Positions 12,901 through 24,164 of a stretch of 64,000 nt of DNA are shown here, piece after piece. The number at the start of each line of letters is the position of its first letter. The stretch's first letter is position 1. Under the pieces are notes generated by a model. The model was not told where the DNA came from and made no database searches. It saw only the letters and a list, made by a program, of their open reading frames with translations. Source of the stretch: Owenia fusiformis (Eukaryota; Annelida; Polychaeta; Sabellida; Oweniidae). The stretch lies in contig CAIIXF020000003.1 of assembly GCA_903813345.2 (NCBI GenBank), positions 29,405,248 through 29,469,247 of the forward strand, in the 5' to 3' direction. The translations under genes and the position numbers were made by a program.

Positions 12901-15900
12901 GGCTGAAGCCCTGGAGAGAATCAAAGAACAGTTGAATGAATCTAGCATAAACTGTGACATCTGTGCACAAGGTAAACAACATACACATGCTGTATCCAGA
13001 TGTATCGAATGTGCTGAATATTTATGTGACACTTGTGACAAATGTCACGGCAGAATGAGATCAACGAAGTCTCACAAGCGTGTTAAATTGACTGGGGATA
13101 CTGAGAAGGATTCCAAGATTGCAATAGACAGTCTGGTTCAAAGAAATATTGACTGTACTGAGCACAACGACCAACCCTTAAAGTTCTACTGCAAGACTGA
13201 CAAAACCATTGTGTGTAGAGACTGTTGTATTACTGATCATTCTGGGCATTCATGTGTGAAAATTGAAGATGTGGCAAAGGAAGAACTACGCAATGTATCT
13301 GCATTGGTGGGACTAGCCATCCAAAGGAAAGATTTACTTGATAAGCAACTTAAAAACTCAGATGATTTGACTGGCACCACGGAGCAAAAACTCCAGACAC
13401 TTCTCAGTTCAATAAAATCAGATCGCAGAGCTATGATAAGTGAGCTTGACAGATACTTTAATAAACTAGAAAGGGATGCTAAGGAAGTGCATAATAACAC
13501 CCTGAAACAGATTAAATCTCAAAGAAGTGATTTAGAGCTACAGAGGGGCGTCACTGAGAGTACATTACTTCACCTGACCTCCGTACAAAAACATGGACAT
13601 CCTGTCGAGATAGTTAACTCAAGTGCTGATATCAAACAAACACTACAAGACTGGAGGTCACTGCCTTCAAGTGTGGACATTGAACATCATGACAAATATT
13701 TTGAGATTGGTACATACAAACCTGGCTACTTGGATGTATCTAAACTGGGACGAATTGTCACATCTACTGATAAGGTACATGGTAAAGCTTCAGCGACATC
13801 TTTACAATGTAAAGAAAGTCCAAAACCGTGTACGTCTAACTTATACAGAACTGAACATTTGGTAAATAAGATGAATGCATACAGTGCCATACAGGGTATT
13901 TGTGTTGGTGAGAATCAAAACATATTAGTAGTAGAAAACCATGACCCTCAGCTGATGCTTGTGACTTATGTAAACAATCCTAGAATGTTGATTCAAAAGT
14001 CAACAAAGGAAATCAACAAAGCTGGAGTGTGTACTACCAAAGACAATTGCTATGCTGTATGTGAAGAAACAAACAAATGTGTTGCTATCTTCAATCAAAA
14101 CTTGGTGCACCAGAGAAACATTGGCAAATTTAAATTTCCGGTCAATGTATGTATGAACTCTAAAGGTGAGTTGCTTGTTGCTGACAAAGCAGCCAAATGT
14201 GTGTTCATTATTGACTACAATGATGGCTCTATACTGGCTACAATAGGAGCTGGAATATTGGAGAAACCATTTTATCTCTCAACTAACAGAATATATTCAG
14301 TCATTGTATCAGATAGGCAGTGTGTAAAAATGTTCAACAGAATGGGAGACCTCATTAACAGCTATTGGCCAGAGAGTAGTGATGATAATCTATTTGACTG
14401 GCCAAGTGGTGTCTGCACTGATTCACTAGATAACATCATCATAGCTTACTATGCATACAACAGAATCAACATGTTGGACCCCACTGGGAAGTTTACAAGG
14501 TATCTCATGACCCCAAGGGACAAAGTACATTTGCCACGTGGACTTGCTATTGATCACAATGGTGACCTTTTGGTTGGTAGTGATTGTGGTGATCTCCACT
14601 TCATAAAATACATGGCTTATTCGTAATAGCAAGGATTCATGTTATTACTAATTATTAGTGTATGTACAATTAAAGGTCATGCGAAATGGTCATTTAAACC
14701 TAAAGGAAACAATTTCATTTAATAATGGATGTATTTGAACATGCCATCTTATTAATATGTTATATGTTATTAAATATAAATGTGGCAACCAGCTCACTCT
14801 ACTGAATGTGGTAGCTGTTTGATAAGCAATATTTAAATGTTATGACACATGTATATGATGACAACAATAGCACATTTTCTATTCATTTATACAAAAATCA
14901 TGCAGTTGCTATGACATAGTTAAGTATGATGTCACTGATCATGTGGGGCCCAATCTGACAGATCCGTTGATTTATTAACATTGGTATTAGACTCACGGGG
15001 TACCAACTATAAAAACATTTGTCCATCGGTGTGTCTGTTTTACCTTGTCTTGTCCATTATACCATGTATTAAGTTTAGTTTAATTTTTATGGGAGTAATA
15101 AATCAACAGAAATCACTCATCTTCAGATTTCAAAGACTCGACTCACTATTGAGGGCCACGAAAAAATTAACATTTACCCAGATAGTTTCTCTACAGTATA
15201 GTTACTTATTTCTAACAATGGACTGAATATGATGTGGCTCAAATCGAGATGGAATGCAAACCATATACTGAACCTAAACATTTACCCAAATATCTTCTCT
15301 ATAATTATTCGTTTTCTACTGCTGACCAAATGTGTTGTGGGTCAAGTCCAGATGGAATGCAAATCATACAGATCTTACCTCAGCTAGGGTCCACTCTCGT
15401 TCTCTATACACTTGTAGAGCCTGGTCATATGCCCTCAATGCGTGACGTCTCTGAGCAGCCTTGCTGAATCTGTGGCCTGCTAGGATCATGTGGAATGCAT
15501 ACTTGCGCACCATTGGTTGTTTACTGTTGATGTAGCAATGTGCCGCTTGTTCTAAGAGTAGCGCACTCCGTAGATCAGAGTCCTATAATAGGCAATACGC
15601 AACCAAATGAATAGAATATAAAATTGTACCAAATTAATAATTTATTCAGTATTCTTGATATAATTTTGATTGTGAATATCCATATCTGCACTCACCCACT
15701 ACACTGCCTTGTATGGATATATTCACAAATAAATCATAAATTATCCTATACAAAACCACTATCACCACATATAACAATACAATGTTTACCAAAGTAATGC
15801 CTAGTATAGTTTATAACACTTAATCGAATTTAAAAAAATAGACATGCACAAGAAATCTGAATTCCTAAAAGACATTACCTCACTGGTTAGTTTTATATAC

Positions 15901-18900
15901 TGCATAGCCGTCTCATTGTACAGGCCTTTACTTTTACATGCCTCTGTGCACAATAGAGTAGCCCGAGTGGCAAACAATGGGGATCTGAAATACAAGAGTA
16001 ATAATTAATACATGTACAATGTACTTCAAAAATTCGCAAGGGGAAATTCCTTTTAAGACCTTTAAGACACCTCATAATTGGATAAGATCTACTTTTTAGA
16101 CAGATTTGAAAAGGGTGGTCATTAGGAATATACAGCCACAAAATTATTGATAATAATACCAGGCTTATATTAAAGGCCTTTATAAGGAGAGGGGTAATAA
16201 ATCACTCGTGAATCAATTGTCTTCCCAGATATAAGATATAACATAAATACCACAAAAGTCAATTGAATCAATTAAATCAAATGTAATTCAAGATTTTCTC
16301 TACAAAATGAGCCACTCACTTGCAAGTGGTAAGATATGTTGATATTGCACTGTCCAAGTAATGTTGAGGGAAACTACGTTGACTTGTAGGACCTTGTAGG
16401 AAGACTGACAATGCTGCCATTTCCTGAAACATACAACATGTATTATGGATAGAATCCTAAAAGAATAATTGGCTATAACAATCATACAGTCAAACACATC
16501 ATATCTAAGATTAAAGATTATTTTGTAACTCATGCCTCATTTTTTATTTATTTACATAGAGACTGTATTTTTGCATAAGCAAACAGTTGCCTTCTCCCTT
16601 ATACAAGTAAGTGTAAAATAATGTTAAAAGAAGAAAGAGACATCTATAAAAGTCAAGGGATCCATAAGAGCAGCGACATCTACAGGGTGGGCCAAAATAC
16701 ACCTTTTTCGATATTTTCGATAAAAATATGATATGGATATTGAATACCAAATAAAAATCTACCCATATTATTGTGCATGTTCCATAGTTATGTGTATATT
16801 ACTGTAAATAAAATGGAGCGTACCAAAGAACCGGAAAAGTGTAGCCATGCATGGTCATTATTGAAGTCCTTCTTGGCTGTATGGTAAGTCTGGTATGCCA
16901 ACTCATACTGTTGAAACATGAAGGCAAGATCCCCTAGTCTTCTTAGTTGCATTTCTGGAGCCTCTGGGGTATATCTAAAACACGGCATAATCAAAATTGT
17001 TTCAGATGACTTTTTATCATTAAGAATATTTTATTCGTCTATATTTTACATTGGCATACATTATATTGATTTACAGTCAACAAAACGGATTGGACAAAAG
17101 TGTATTGCCTACACTTGCTAAACACAGACATGAAATATATGGGAAGGTTTGCATATCAAGTCTCTTGATATAACAAAGACATATTTGGCTAATCTTCAAA
17201 TGGTTAGAGATAAATGTCAGCACTAACAATAATTTATTTGTATTCAACAATGTACTTTGTGCACTCAAAGGGCATAATGTCAGGTATAAAGTTTAAGGCA
17301 CTATAAATACGATAAGGGAAATTCAGGAACAAATAGACACTTTATTTCTCTAATGATAAACACCCCTTCCACTCAAACTACAAGCAGAGATACATACACA
17401 ACAGTGGCATAATGTCAGGTATAAAGTTAGGCGCTATAAATAAGGTATGGGAAATTCAGGAACAAATAAACATCATTTCCATTCAAATTACAAGAGATAC
17501 GTACACAACAGTGGCTTTCTCTGTGGAGGTAGTCTGGCCCTGGGGTTTATTACCACTGAACCATCTCCGGGTAGCACCCAAGAATGATTTGTGAATGCCT
17601 TTTCTTGATGATATCTGGAAAGATTAAATATACTGTTTAAGGCTACATTTCAAAATCCACTTGCATGATACATGCACATATCAATTGTCATTAATATCGA
17701 CCTTTGTCTTTCCAGGAGTCCCAGATGCAATACGGATATTATTGTGTACATGAAAAAGGATGATACTGGCTCTAGTTTAATGCTTAGTCTATTTATTTGC
17801 TATGTTTACATATATAGTTCATATTATTATTAAACTGTTAGGATAACATTTCATTAGGATTTTTTCTGAAATTATACCTATATTTTAGTTTCACCAATTC
17901 TGACATAAAACTATCTATATCTGGTCTTAAGAAAGAAACTTGTACCAATTGAAAATCTCATTGACTATATTCAGTTTAACTGAATATACTGGGATTTTCA
18001 ATTGGTGCAGAGTTTTTTCAAATTAAGTGCCTGATTGGTCCAACGTTTTAAAAGATTATACATATAAAACATTGTTTCTTTCATGCAATACCTGATCATT
18101 CAGATTCCTCATTGTTCTCTCAGCCCAGGGCACCAACCCACGTATAATAAACTCATGTACAAAGATCCTCAACCTATCGTGATCGCTGACTGTGAGACAG
18201 GCCCCATGCTGCCCTGTGGATGAGGATTCTGGGAGGTGGGGGTCAGTGTAACTCTGTTCGGTTGAGGACTGGAGTGGGTTGTCTGTACCCACAGAGAGTG
18301 GATGCGATACAGACTCTTCTGAAAGAAAATTGCATGTTCCAATGTAAAATTCAATTCACAGAAAGCATACCATAATCTATATCCCTCAATTTGCATTCGG
18401 TCACCAAAATGGTCCTTCATGAAACTTCTTCATGTGTAGAACTCACTCTAATAATTGGTAAATAAATTCAGATGCTTGTACAAGAAATTAAAAATAATAT
18501 CCTACCTTCAAATGCCTCAGCAGCATCTTCTACCGATTTGACTAAGGGGTCTGTGGGTATAATTTTGTTTAAGGGGTCTCCAGAGGAGAATCCATCGGGA
18601 AGTCGTGTCAGGTCAGACACATGGTTAGCTAGGTCATAGTCCGAATCCTGAAACAAACATTAAATTATGGTATATCACCTTTTTAAATCCAGCATCTTGT
18701 TCACTATTGACATTTTAAAAGTACAATTAATGTTGGATTATACCATGGGCTTTCAATTAACATTCATAACAATTAAATGTTCTTTCAAAATTATAGCCCT
18801 CAATAAGTATCTTTTGAAGGTTATACAATGTGTTTTAATGTTGCATATACTGCAATTCAAACTTTAATTGAGATCATACATGCTTTTAATACGAACCCTA

Positions 18901-21778
18901 AAATCATTTGGTTTCTTTTGTATAAACTGTGCCCAGGGGTCAGGTAATGCTGCTCCTGTGTCTGAGTTTGAGCCCGGGGTAGATCCAGGGGTAGAATTTT
19001 GGGTAGATTGGGGAGTGCAGGAGTTGATCTGGAGCAAATGGCAGTTGTTCAGCCCATAGGTTGATTTCATGCTCTGGTATATAGCTTCTGCCCTGGAAAA
19101 GAAACAAAATGATATATCAAAAAAAATATTGCAGACATTCGCATTGATATGAACAATATACTTGTGATGTTCTCTATAAGAAATACTGAGTGATGATACC
19201 ACTTCTCAGAAAGAAGTCGCACAACTCTCTTTGGATACGTACCATCAACTTTCATGAAAACAAAATCATGGTATCCCAAATTACAATATTCTGACAAAAA
19301 TTCTCTGCAGCTCATTTAGAAAGATTGTGGACAAGCCTTTAGTATGAGTTTAGTATTGTTTATTCCTTAATTTACCACTATTAATTTCAATCACTTACTT
19401 GGCCTGTTCTGCTTCAGTCACATCATGTATAAGAACATAATAGTGCAGTACATTAGGGCAGAACCATTTAGGTAGCTTATTGGGGGACAAATGCTGTTGT
19501 TGGTGCTGTTCCTGTGTCATCTGATGGAATTGTGCCATAGGGTCAGTATTGCCACTAGACACAACAAACATACACCCCAAGTAATGCTTAGTGAACTCAT
19601 GCTCTGATGGGTACGCCATCTGGAGGAAACATTCCCTGTAGGCCTCAAACCAAGGTGTACTAGCTGAAATACACCAAATACATCAAACAAATGTTGCGAG
19701 CAAATAGTGACTGAAGACTCAGTTCTTTTACTTTTTTTCCTTGCCATGCCAACTTCAATGGTGTGTATAGTAGGTTTAAGTGTATGCAATGTGGTCGTTT
19801 GAGGTATGTATGTAAAGCTGAGGCCAAGTACTTTCTAAATGAGCCATTTTAAGAAAAAAATCGCAAGAATATAGTCCCGTAAACTGGAACTACTTTATTC
19901 GTTAATTTTCATCGGTGAAGCAGGGATTTTACCTGAAAATGAGTCCCTATGTTGGCGTAGTGATATATAAAAATCGAGACGCAAACCGTACGTTAAATAT
20001 AGTGTCAAGATGAAGGTTATGTATAGGGCAACGCAGAAATATAGTCATTGTATGGGCTAGTTCATTCGAAAATGGCGATATGTACCCCAGAACTTGAATT
20101 TTGTGATTTTTTTCAATATTTTTCAATGATTTACAGGAGTGACACCTAGACTCGCAAATTTAACTGGAAAATGGCTGGAGAAAAGAATATAAGAAAGTAA
20201 TAGATCTACAATACTGTTGATTTCCTGCCTATAATTTATTAATTTAAACGCAATGCTTTACCTGATAACTGGAGATCATATTTTCCGATAGAGAGGCAGT
20301 TACTTGATGAGCTATCTGTTGCGATATAGGCTGAGGCAACAGCATCATTCAGGATCTTTTTAGACAGAGTTGGTTGGGGAGGGAGTTGGCTCATGTCCCG
20401 AACAACCACTCGAAAATTCTGTAGGGTATGTGATATATTCCCAGGGTCTCTCACGTGAGCTGGAAAGATGCAATTTACATTTTACATAAGAGAAGCTGAA
20501 TCAGTGGGATATTCATTAGAATTTTTGACAATAGGCAAAACAATTAAAAGAAATAACAGGTAAAATTATAATTTCAACATGGGAACACATGCTATCTATT
20601 GCAAGACTTACGGCTGGCATAACCGTCACCATGTTATTCAGTGTTTTTAAGTAGCGCAAGGATCCTGCCATGACCGTGGTAGTGTTATCGTGTAAGCCTG
20701 GTATAACCATGACTACGCTGTATTATATTGCAAGGCCTGTCATGACCGTGGTAATGTTAAAGCCTGAAATGACCGTGACAATGGTTGCAATGCCTGTCAT
20801 GACCGTGGCAATGTTAAAGCCTGATATGACTGTGACAATAGTTACAATTAGGCCTCTAATGACCATGGTTGTATTAAAGTAGCAAGAGAACACCATAACA
20901 ATTTTCTTCGTGTTTAACTACCTTAAATATGTAAATCAAGACTAATATACATGTACATGGTACTCATGTTAATTGAGAAATAAAAATGTATATTAATTTC
21001 ACAACGAAACACTCATTTTTAACTCATGAATAATTTGCTAACAAACTATATCTTTACTCTCGGCATTCAAGAAGGTTCGATTCGAAAGCACATACATATA
21101 CTTTCTAAAATGATCAATCCATAAAAAAAACTAACAGCAACGGGCGAAACATGAAATAAGTCATAAATGTCATATAAAGAGGCTACGGTCGAGCCAGGCT
21201 CACACGATTACACTACCATGGTCATGGCAGGCATTGCAATATAACACAGCATTGTCGCGGTTATACCAGGCTTTCATGATAACAGAACCACAGTGATGGC
21301 AGGATCCTTGCACTACTTAAAAACACTGAATAACATGGTGACGGTTACGTCAGGCATAAGTCTTGCAACAGATAGGGTCTCCATGGAAACCTCCTGAAAA
21401 TCAACAGAAATTTGGGTAAAAACAACCTAAGTAAGTGAAATTACAAATAAACCATGGCATGTCAAAAAACATTGAATATTGTACTGTGGTTCTTTGATTG
21501 TTTATTTTAGGCTTGACTGACGCCCAAACAGTTGTACATTTACAATTTGCAAGAGGCCAGGGTTCTATATAATTCCCAATTAACTTGATCGTGTTGATCA
21601 TTAGAGATTGCAGAGACTTACCTTCTGTCCCTAACCTACAAAATGGTTGTATCAATTCAACAAATGTCAGGTTGTTTTTCTTGCAAACTTGTTCAGCATC
21701 ATGACTGCACATCCCCGCAACCATGGGACTAAATGCATCACGAATAAACTCTTGGGCAGATTGTTTACATTGTGCCAT
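3958..21778 (-). CDS. TRAPPC8: TRAPPC8: trafficking protein particle complex subunit 8
   Basis: Large subunit specific to metazoan TRAPPIII, which activates Rab1 in ER-Golgi transport and autophagy (family knowledge; yeast relative Trs85). I assembled 25 coding exons, all GT-AG with matching phases: 21622-21778, 20262-20459, 19399-19663, 18897-19092, 18506-18647, 18092-18318, 17505-17614, 16824-16974, 16320-16423, 15879-15984, 15379-15582, 11787-11939, 11460-11550, 11066-11236, 10487-10728, 10013-10258, 9475-9759, 9000-9242, 8677-8773, 6905-7020, 6362-6553, 6091-6195, 5756-5904, 5002-5088, 3958-4219. Total 4299 nt, 1432 aa, against about 1435 in human. The start is MAQCKQSAQEF. Landmarks include STPWFEAYRECFLQ, MVRKYAFHMILAGHRFSKA, DHINFTIGRQSF and VRGKQVLETQGPRLN. 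The exon 4 donor (AGG|GTTCGT at 18897) is weak and is the least certain boundary. No frame is broken. A CRE lies upstream, and a TRIM gene sits antisense in the 11940-15378 intron. Confidence 0.97.
6969..7590 (-). repeat. Tandem array copying a TRAPPC8 exon start and its 3' splice site
   Basis: Seven copies, about 83-91 bp apart, begin near 6973, 7063, 7153, 7236, 7327, 7416 and 7505. Read on the minus strand, each unit has a pyrimidine-AG acceptor, the first ~50 nt of the exon ending at 7020 (ACATGAAGGTATGCAGTCAT), and intron sequence. Only the copy at 6969-7020 continues into the rest of the exon. Copies are nearly identical, with copy 3 the most diverged, so the expansion looks recent. Each unit also holds a possible internal donor, AAG|GTATGC. 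Confidence 0.9.
7663..8444. mobile_element. Non-autonomous element flanked by a 26-bp direct duplication
   Basis: Identical 26-bp sequences at 7637-7662 and 8445-8470 bracket this 782-bp insert. Near its ends the insert carries the inverted pair TCCCAACGAAC (about 7690) and GTTCGTTGGGA (about 8420). It includes a run of GACGGACGGA-type short repeats at 8338-8390. A related fragment with the 'tatttgagttat' and 'gacagacggac' words sits at about 12070-12140. No coding capacity is seen. A 26-bp duplication is too long for most cut-and-paste elements, so the class is open. Confidence 0.75.
11940..12649. other. TRAPPC8 intron, part upstream of the nested TRIM gene
   Basis: Non-coding for TRAPPC8. 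It holds a small relic with GACAGACGGAC words at about 12070-12140, related to the element at 7663-8444. The last few hundred bases before 12650 must contain any promoter of the nested plus-strand gene. I see no clear TATA box or CpG-rich block there. Confidence 0.5.
12650..14626 (+). CDS. Nested intronless TRIM-NHL-like protein with in-frame TGA in the RING
   Basis: Probable E3 ubiquitin ligase of the TRIM family, cytosolic by family. From ATG 12650 the frame encodes a RING with all eight C3HC4 ligands (C17, C20, C32, H34, C37, C40, C58, C61), but codon 44 (12779-12781) is TGA. Past it the frame is open to TAA at 14624-14626. It continues with a B-box 1 (C102 onward, CDICAQGKQHTHAVSRCIEC), a B-box 2 (C169 onward, CTEHNDQPLKFYCKT), a coiled coil at about 215-305, and a propeller-like C-terminus at about 390-655 with NHL-type strands (GELLVADKA, NGDLLVGSD). 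Length is 658 codons plus stop. Without readthrough, the first in-frame ATG after the stop is 12890 and gives a RING-less protein of 578 aa. It has no introns and lies antisense to TRAPPC8, suggesting a retrocopy or the intronless TRIM class of invertebrates. It could be a young pseudogene, a nonsense allele or an assembly error. Confidence 0.85.
14627..15378. other. TRAPPC8 intron, part downstream of the nested TRIM gene
   Basis: Holds the 3' side of the nested gene and TRAPPC8 intronic sequence. There is an imperfect direct repeat of about 110 bp near 15170-15360 ('acatttaccca', then 'ctctacagta/ctctataatta', then 'gatggaatgcaaa'). No further coding exon is recognised. Confidence 0.5.
19997..20150. 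mobile_element. Fragment of the DNA element also present in PSMD7 intron 1
   Basis: The words ATAGTGTCAAGATGAAGG, ATATAGTCATTGTATGGGCT and CGAAAATGGCGATATGTACC occur here and again at about 50250-50340. The following AACTTGAATTTTGTGATTTT is contiguous here but about 470 bp further on (near 50812) in the PSMD7 copy. The two are copies of one family that differ by an internal indel. This copy lies in the TRAPPC8 intron between exons 2 and 3. No coding sequence is seen. Confidence 0.8.
20592..21375. mobile_element. Foldback element with long inverted repeats in TRAPPC8 intron 1
   Basis: The left end, CTATCTATTGCAAGACTTAC, is the inverted match of the right end, ending CTTGCAACAGATAG. The pairing continues inward through CACCATGTTATTCAGTG and AGGATCCTGCCATGACC for at least 150 bp. 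The left arm also carries internal repeats of TGCCTGTCATGACCGTGG and AAAGCCTGAAATGACCGTG (20680-20870), which give a spurious open frame. The element is non-coding and about 784 bp. I found no clear target duplication. Confidence 0.85.
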
Positions 21779-22080
21779 GATTGTTAGTCCTTATAGCAGC
21801 TTGAAACCTTATACATAATCCATATTTACGCAGTAAATGTAACTTGAATGCGTAAAGTCCGAAAAAATTAAATTTTGTCAAAATCCAATTATCGTCTTCT
21901 GCGCAGGTTGATGCGCACAATGACGTCACGCCCACTTCCTTGAAGAATGCGATCATATACTCACGAAATGCTAAGCGGAGAATGCAAAAACATTTCCCGA
22001 ATGCATTCTCTAGTATGTATCCAAACAATCTTCCCACAACTGACCATGAAAAACACATATGCGTTTATCTACAAATCTAG
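21779..22080 (-). promoter_or_regulatory. Probable TRAPPC8 promoter and 5' UTR
   Basis: Immediately upstream of the TRAPPC8 ATG on the minus strand lies a palindromic full CRE, TGACGTCA (21921-21928). It is followed by CGCCCAC and CTTCCTTG, which are GC-box-like and ETS-like, in a locally CpG-containing patch (21900-21990). This fits a TATA-less housekeeping promoter. The transcription start was not determined. Confidence 0.55.
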
Positions 22081-24164
22081 CATAACTCTGGTACCCATTA
22101 ACAATTCATGAATTATAATCACTTAAAAGATTAGTAAGAAGAGCAAGCCACAAGAGGTCATGGAGATTAGTGGGATCATCATGGCCATTGGGAAAGGCAA
22201 TCATATAATTTGAATATTAACATTTTTCACAATATATACAACATTGTTACTAAAATAATATGTTTTCCTCCTAGTAAGGACCCAAGTAAGTAAAACAACA
22301 ATCCGATTCTCCAAAACACTATGGATATGGACCCTGCCCCAACAAATTTTTCAAAAGAAAAATATATCAAAATCTCAGTCTTCCATGTGTTTTCTAAAGA
22401 GAGGATCTTGTTTTTTGCATGAAGATAATTAAAAGATACATAACTTATTCAAAGGTACAATGGAGAAAGTCTAATATGAAAGATGTCAATTTTGGTGACC
22501 AAAACTAGGCTGGAAACAATGAATAGCACATTTCCATATGGGAAAACAATATGGGATATGTTTTTTTAATGTAAGTGCAGAAACCTGATATGCTAGGTCC
22601 TCTTAATAATTCGACAGAGTCCTTAACAATTGATTTCCCTGCATGATAACTAGACTTCTTCATGAAAAAAAACGGATACTACCAGTATTTCACTCATACA
22701 TTCTCTGATAGAAATAGTTGATAAGACAGGCAATTTATGTCAAGACTATTATTATGACAAGACATTTAGCACTGTCATTTAGATTGAGTCTGTCATTGAA
22801 AAAGATGGACACACTTGGAAATCCCAAAGACTTATCTATATCTGTTTATTCTGGTATCCTGAAACCATGAGGGGGATAAAAAAGGCAACTTGTCTGTAAC
22901 CCATTCCCACTCATAAAATGTTAAATATTATTCATACACAAAATAAAACTAATTTACTTTATATATATATTTTTTTTTTATTTACAATGAATTTATAATT
23001 AAATTACTATTTCTAAAAAATTAAATGGAACTAACTATACAAAGTTATAAAAATGAAAAATAATATTTACAAATAAATAATTACACTTTTCAATTTCACT
23101 GATGTTTCACAACATGATGAAAACATTATTTTATTTACAAAACACTAAAAAGCTCTTTGAATGGATATGTACATATAGAAAACATTGAAAACATACAGAA
23201 AACACACAGAAATTAGATTAGCTGCATGCTGAAATTTTCCAAATAACATCAGCCATGAAGGTTACACTAGTAATATTATACATGTAATACAATTTTGTTG
23301 ACTTGATAGTGATACTAAAATTAAATTTCATTAGGATTTCTGTTTGGGATTTCATCACTTTATCTGTAGTTTCATGTTTCCTAGCAATAATTCTAAATCT
23401 AACAGATATCCATATATGCATATATTTCTGTGTTTCTTAGGAGATTAATTATTTTCATATTTTGAAGAAATATTTTTATATGCAGCAATTTGTTATACAA
23501 GTACAATTCTACTTAGACACAGAGTTTAAATCACTACTGGACGGATCAATCCTGCATGAGACAAAATATCCTTTTGAAAAATATCCTCCTTTTAAAACGA
23601 TATCTTTTTTGAAACAAAAGCATGAAGCCACTATGCCCTTCCCTATTTCCCTATCTCTCCTCTTATTAAGGAAATAGGCGTCAATGTCTCAACATTTTGC
23701 CAGAGACGTAAACAAAAGTAGTATATTTTGGAAAAGCATCCGGCACATTTTGCATATATGATTTCCATGTCCCAAGCATAGAATAAAGGACACATTCTTG
23801 TCTTAAATGAACCACATATAACTGAGTCATAGTAACGATTAGCTCTAGTTGTACTGTAGTAGTAGTAGTAGTTGTATTTTTTATATTGGAATGGATTTCT
23901 ATCTGAATGAACATACAGGCCATTACCATAATTGTGATCAGTGTATAGGTGCATTCTAGCACAAAACCAAGCTCTTGATGCATAATTCAAAATTTAGTAA
24001 CAAATTCTGATAGAGACAGGTGCTAATTATGTTCAAAAAAGCATCATATGAAAAGTATGAGATATGGTATCAATTTGGCTAACCCTAACAAACCTGTCTT
24101 TATAATGGATTTTGGTACAATGTGCGTCAGTATTTTAAAGTACACTCTACACAAAAGTAGTACA
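22081..24164. other. Intergenic region between TRAPPC8 and TMEM231
   Basis: Very AT-rich, with an AT/T run at about 22960-22985, and no supported gene. The portion near 24164 is the TMEM231 3' UTR side. An AATAAA on the minus strand lies near 22979-22984, but its use is unproven. Short frames here do not resemble proteins. Confidence 0.5.

Noticed and set aside
13237-13500. 87-codon minus-strand frame within the TRIM gene
   Set aside because: It is an antisense shadow of the coiled-coil coding region.
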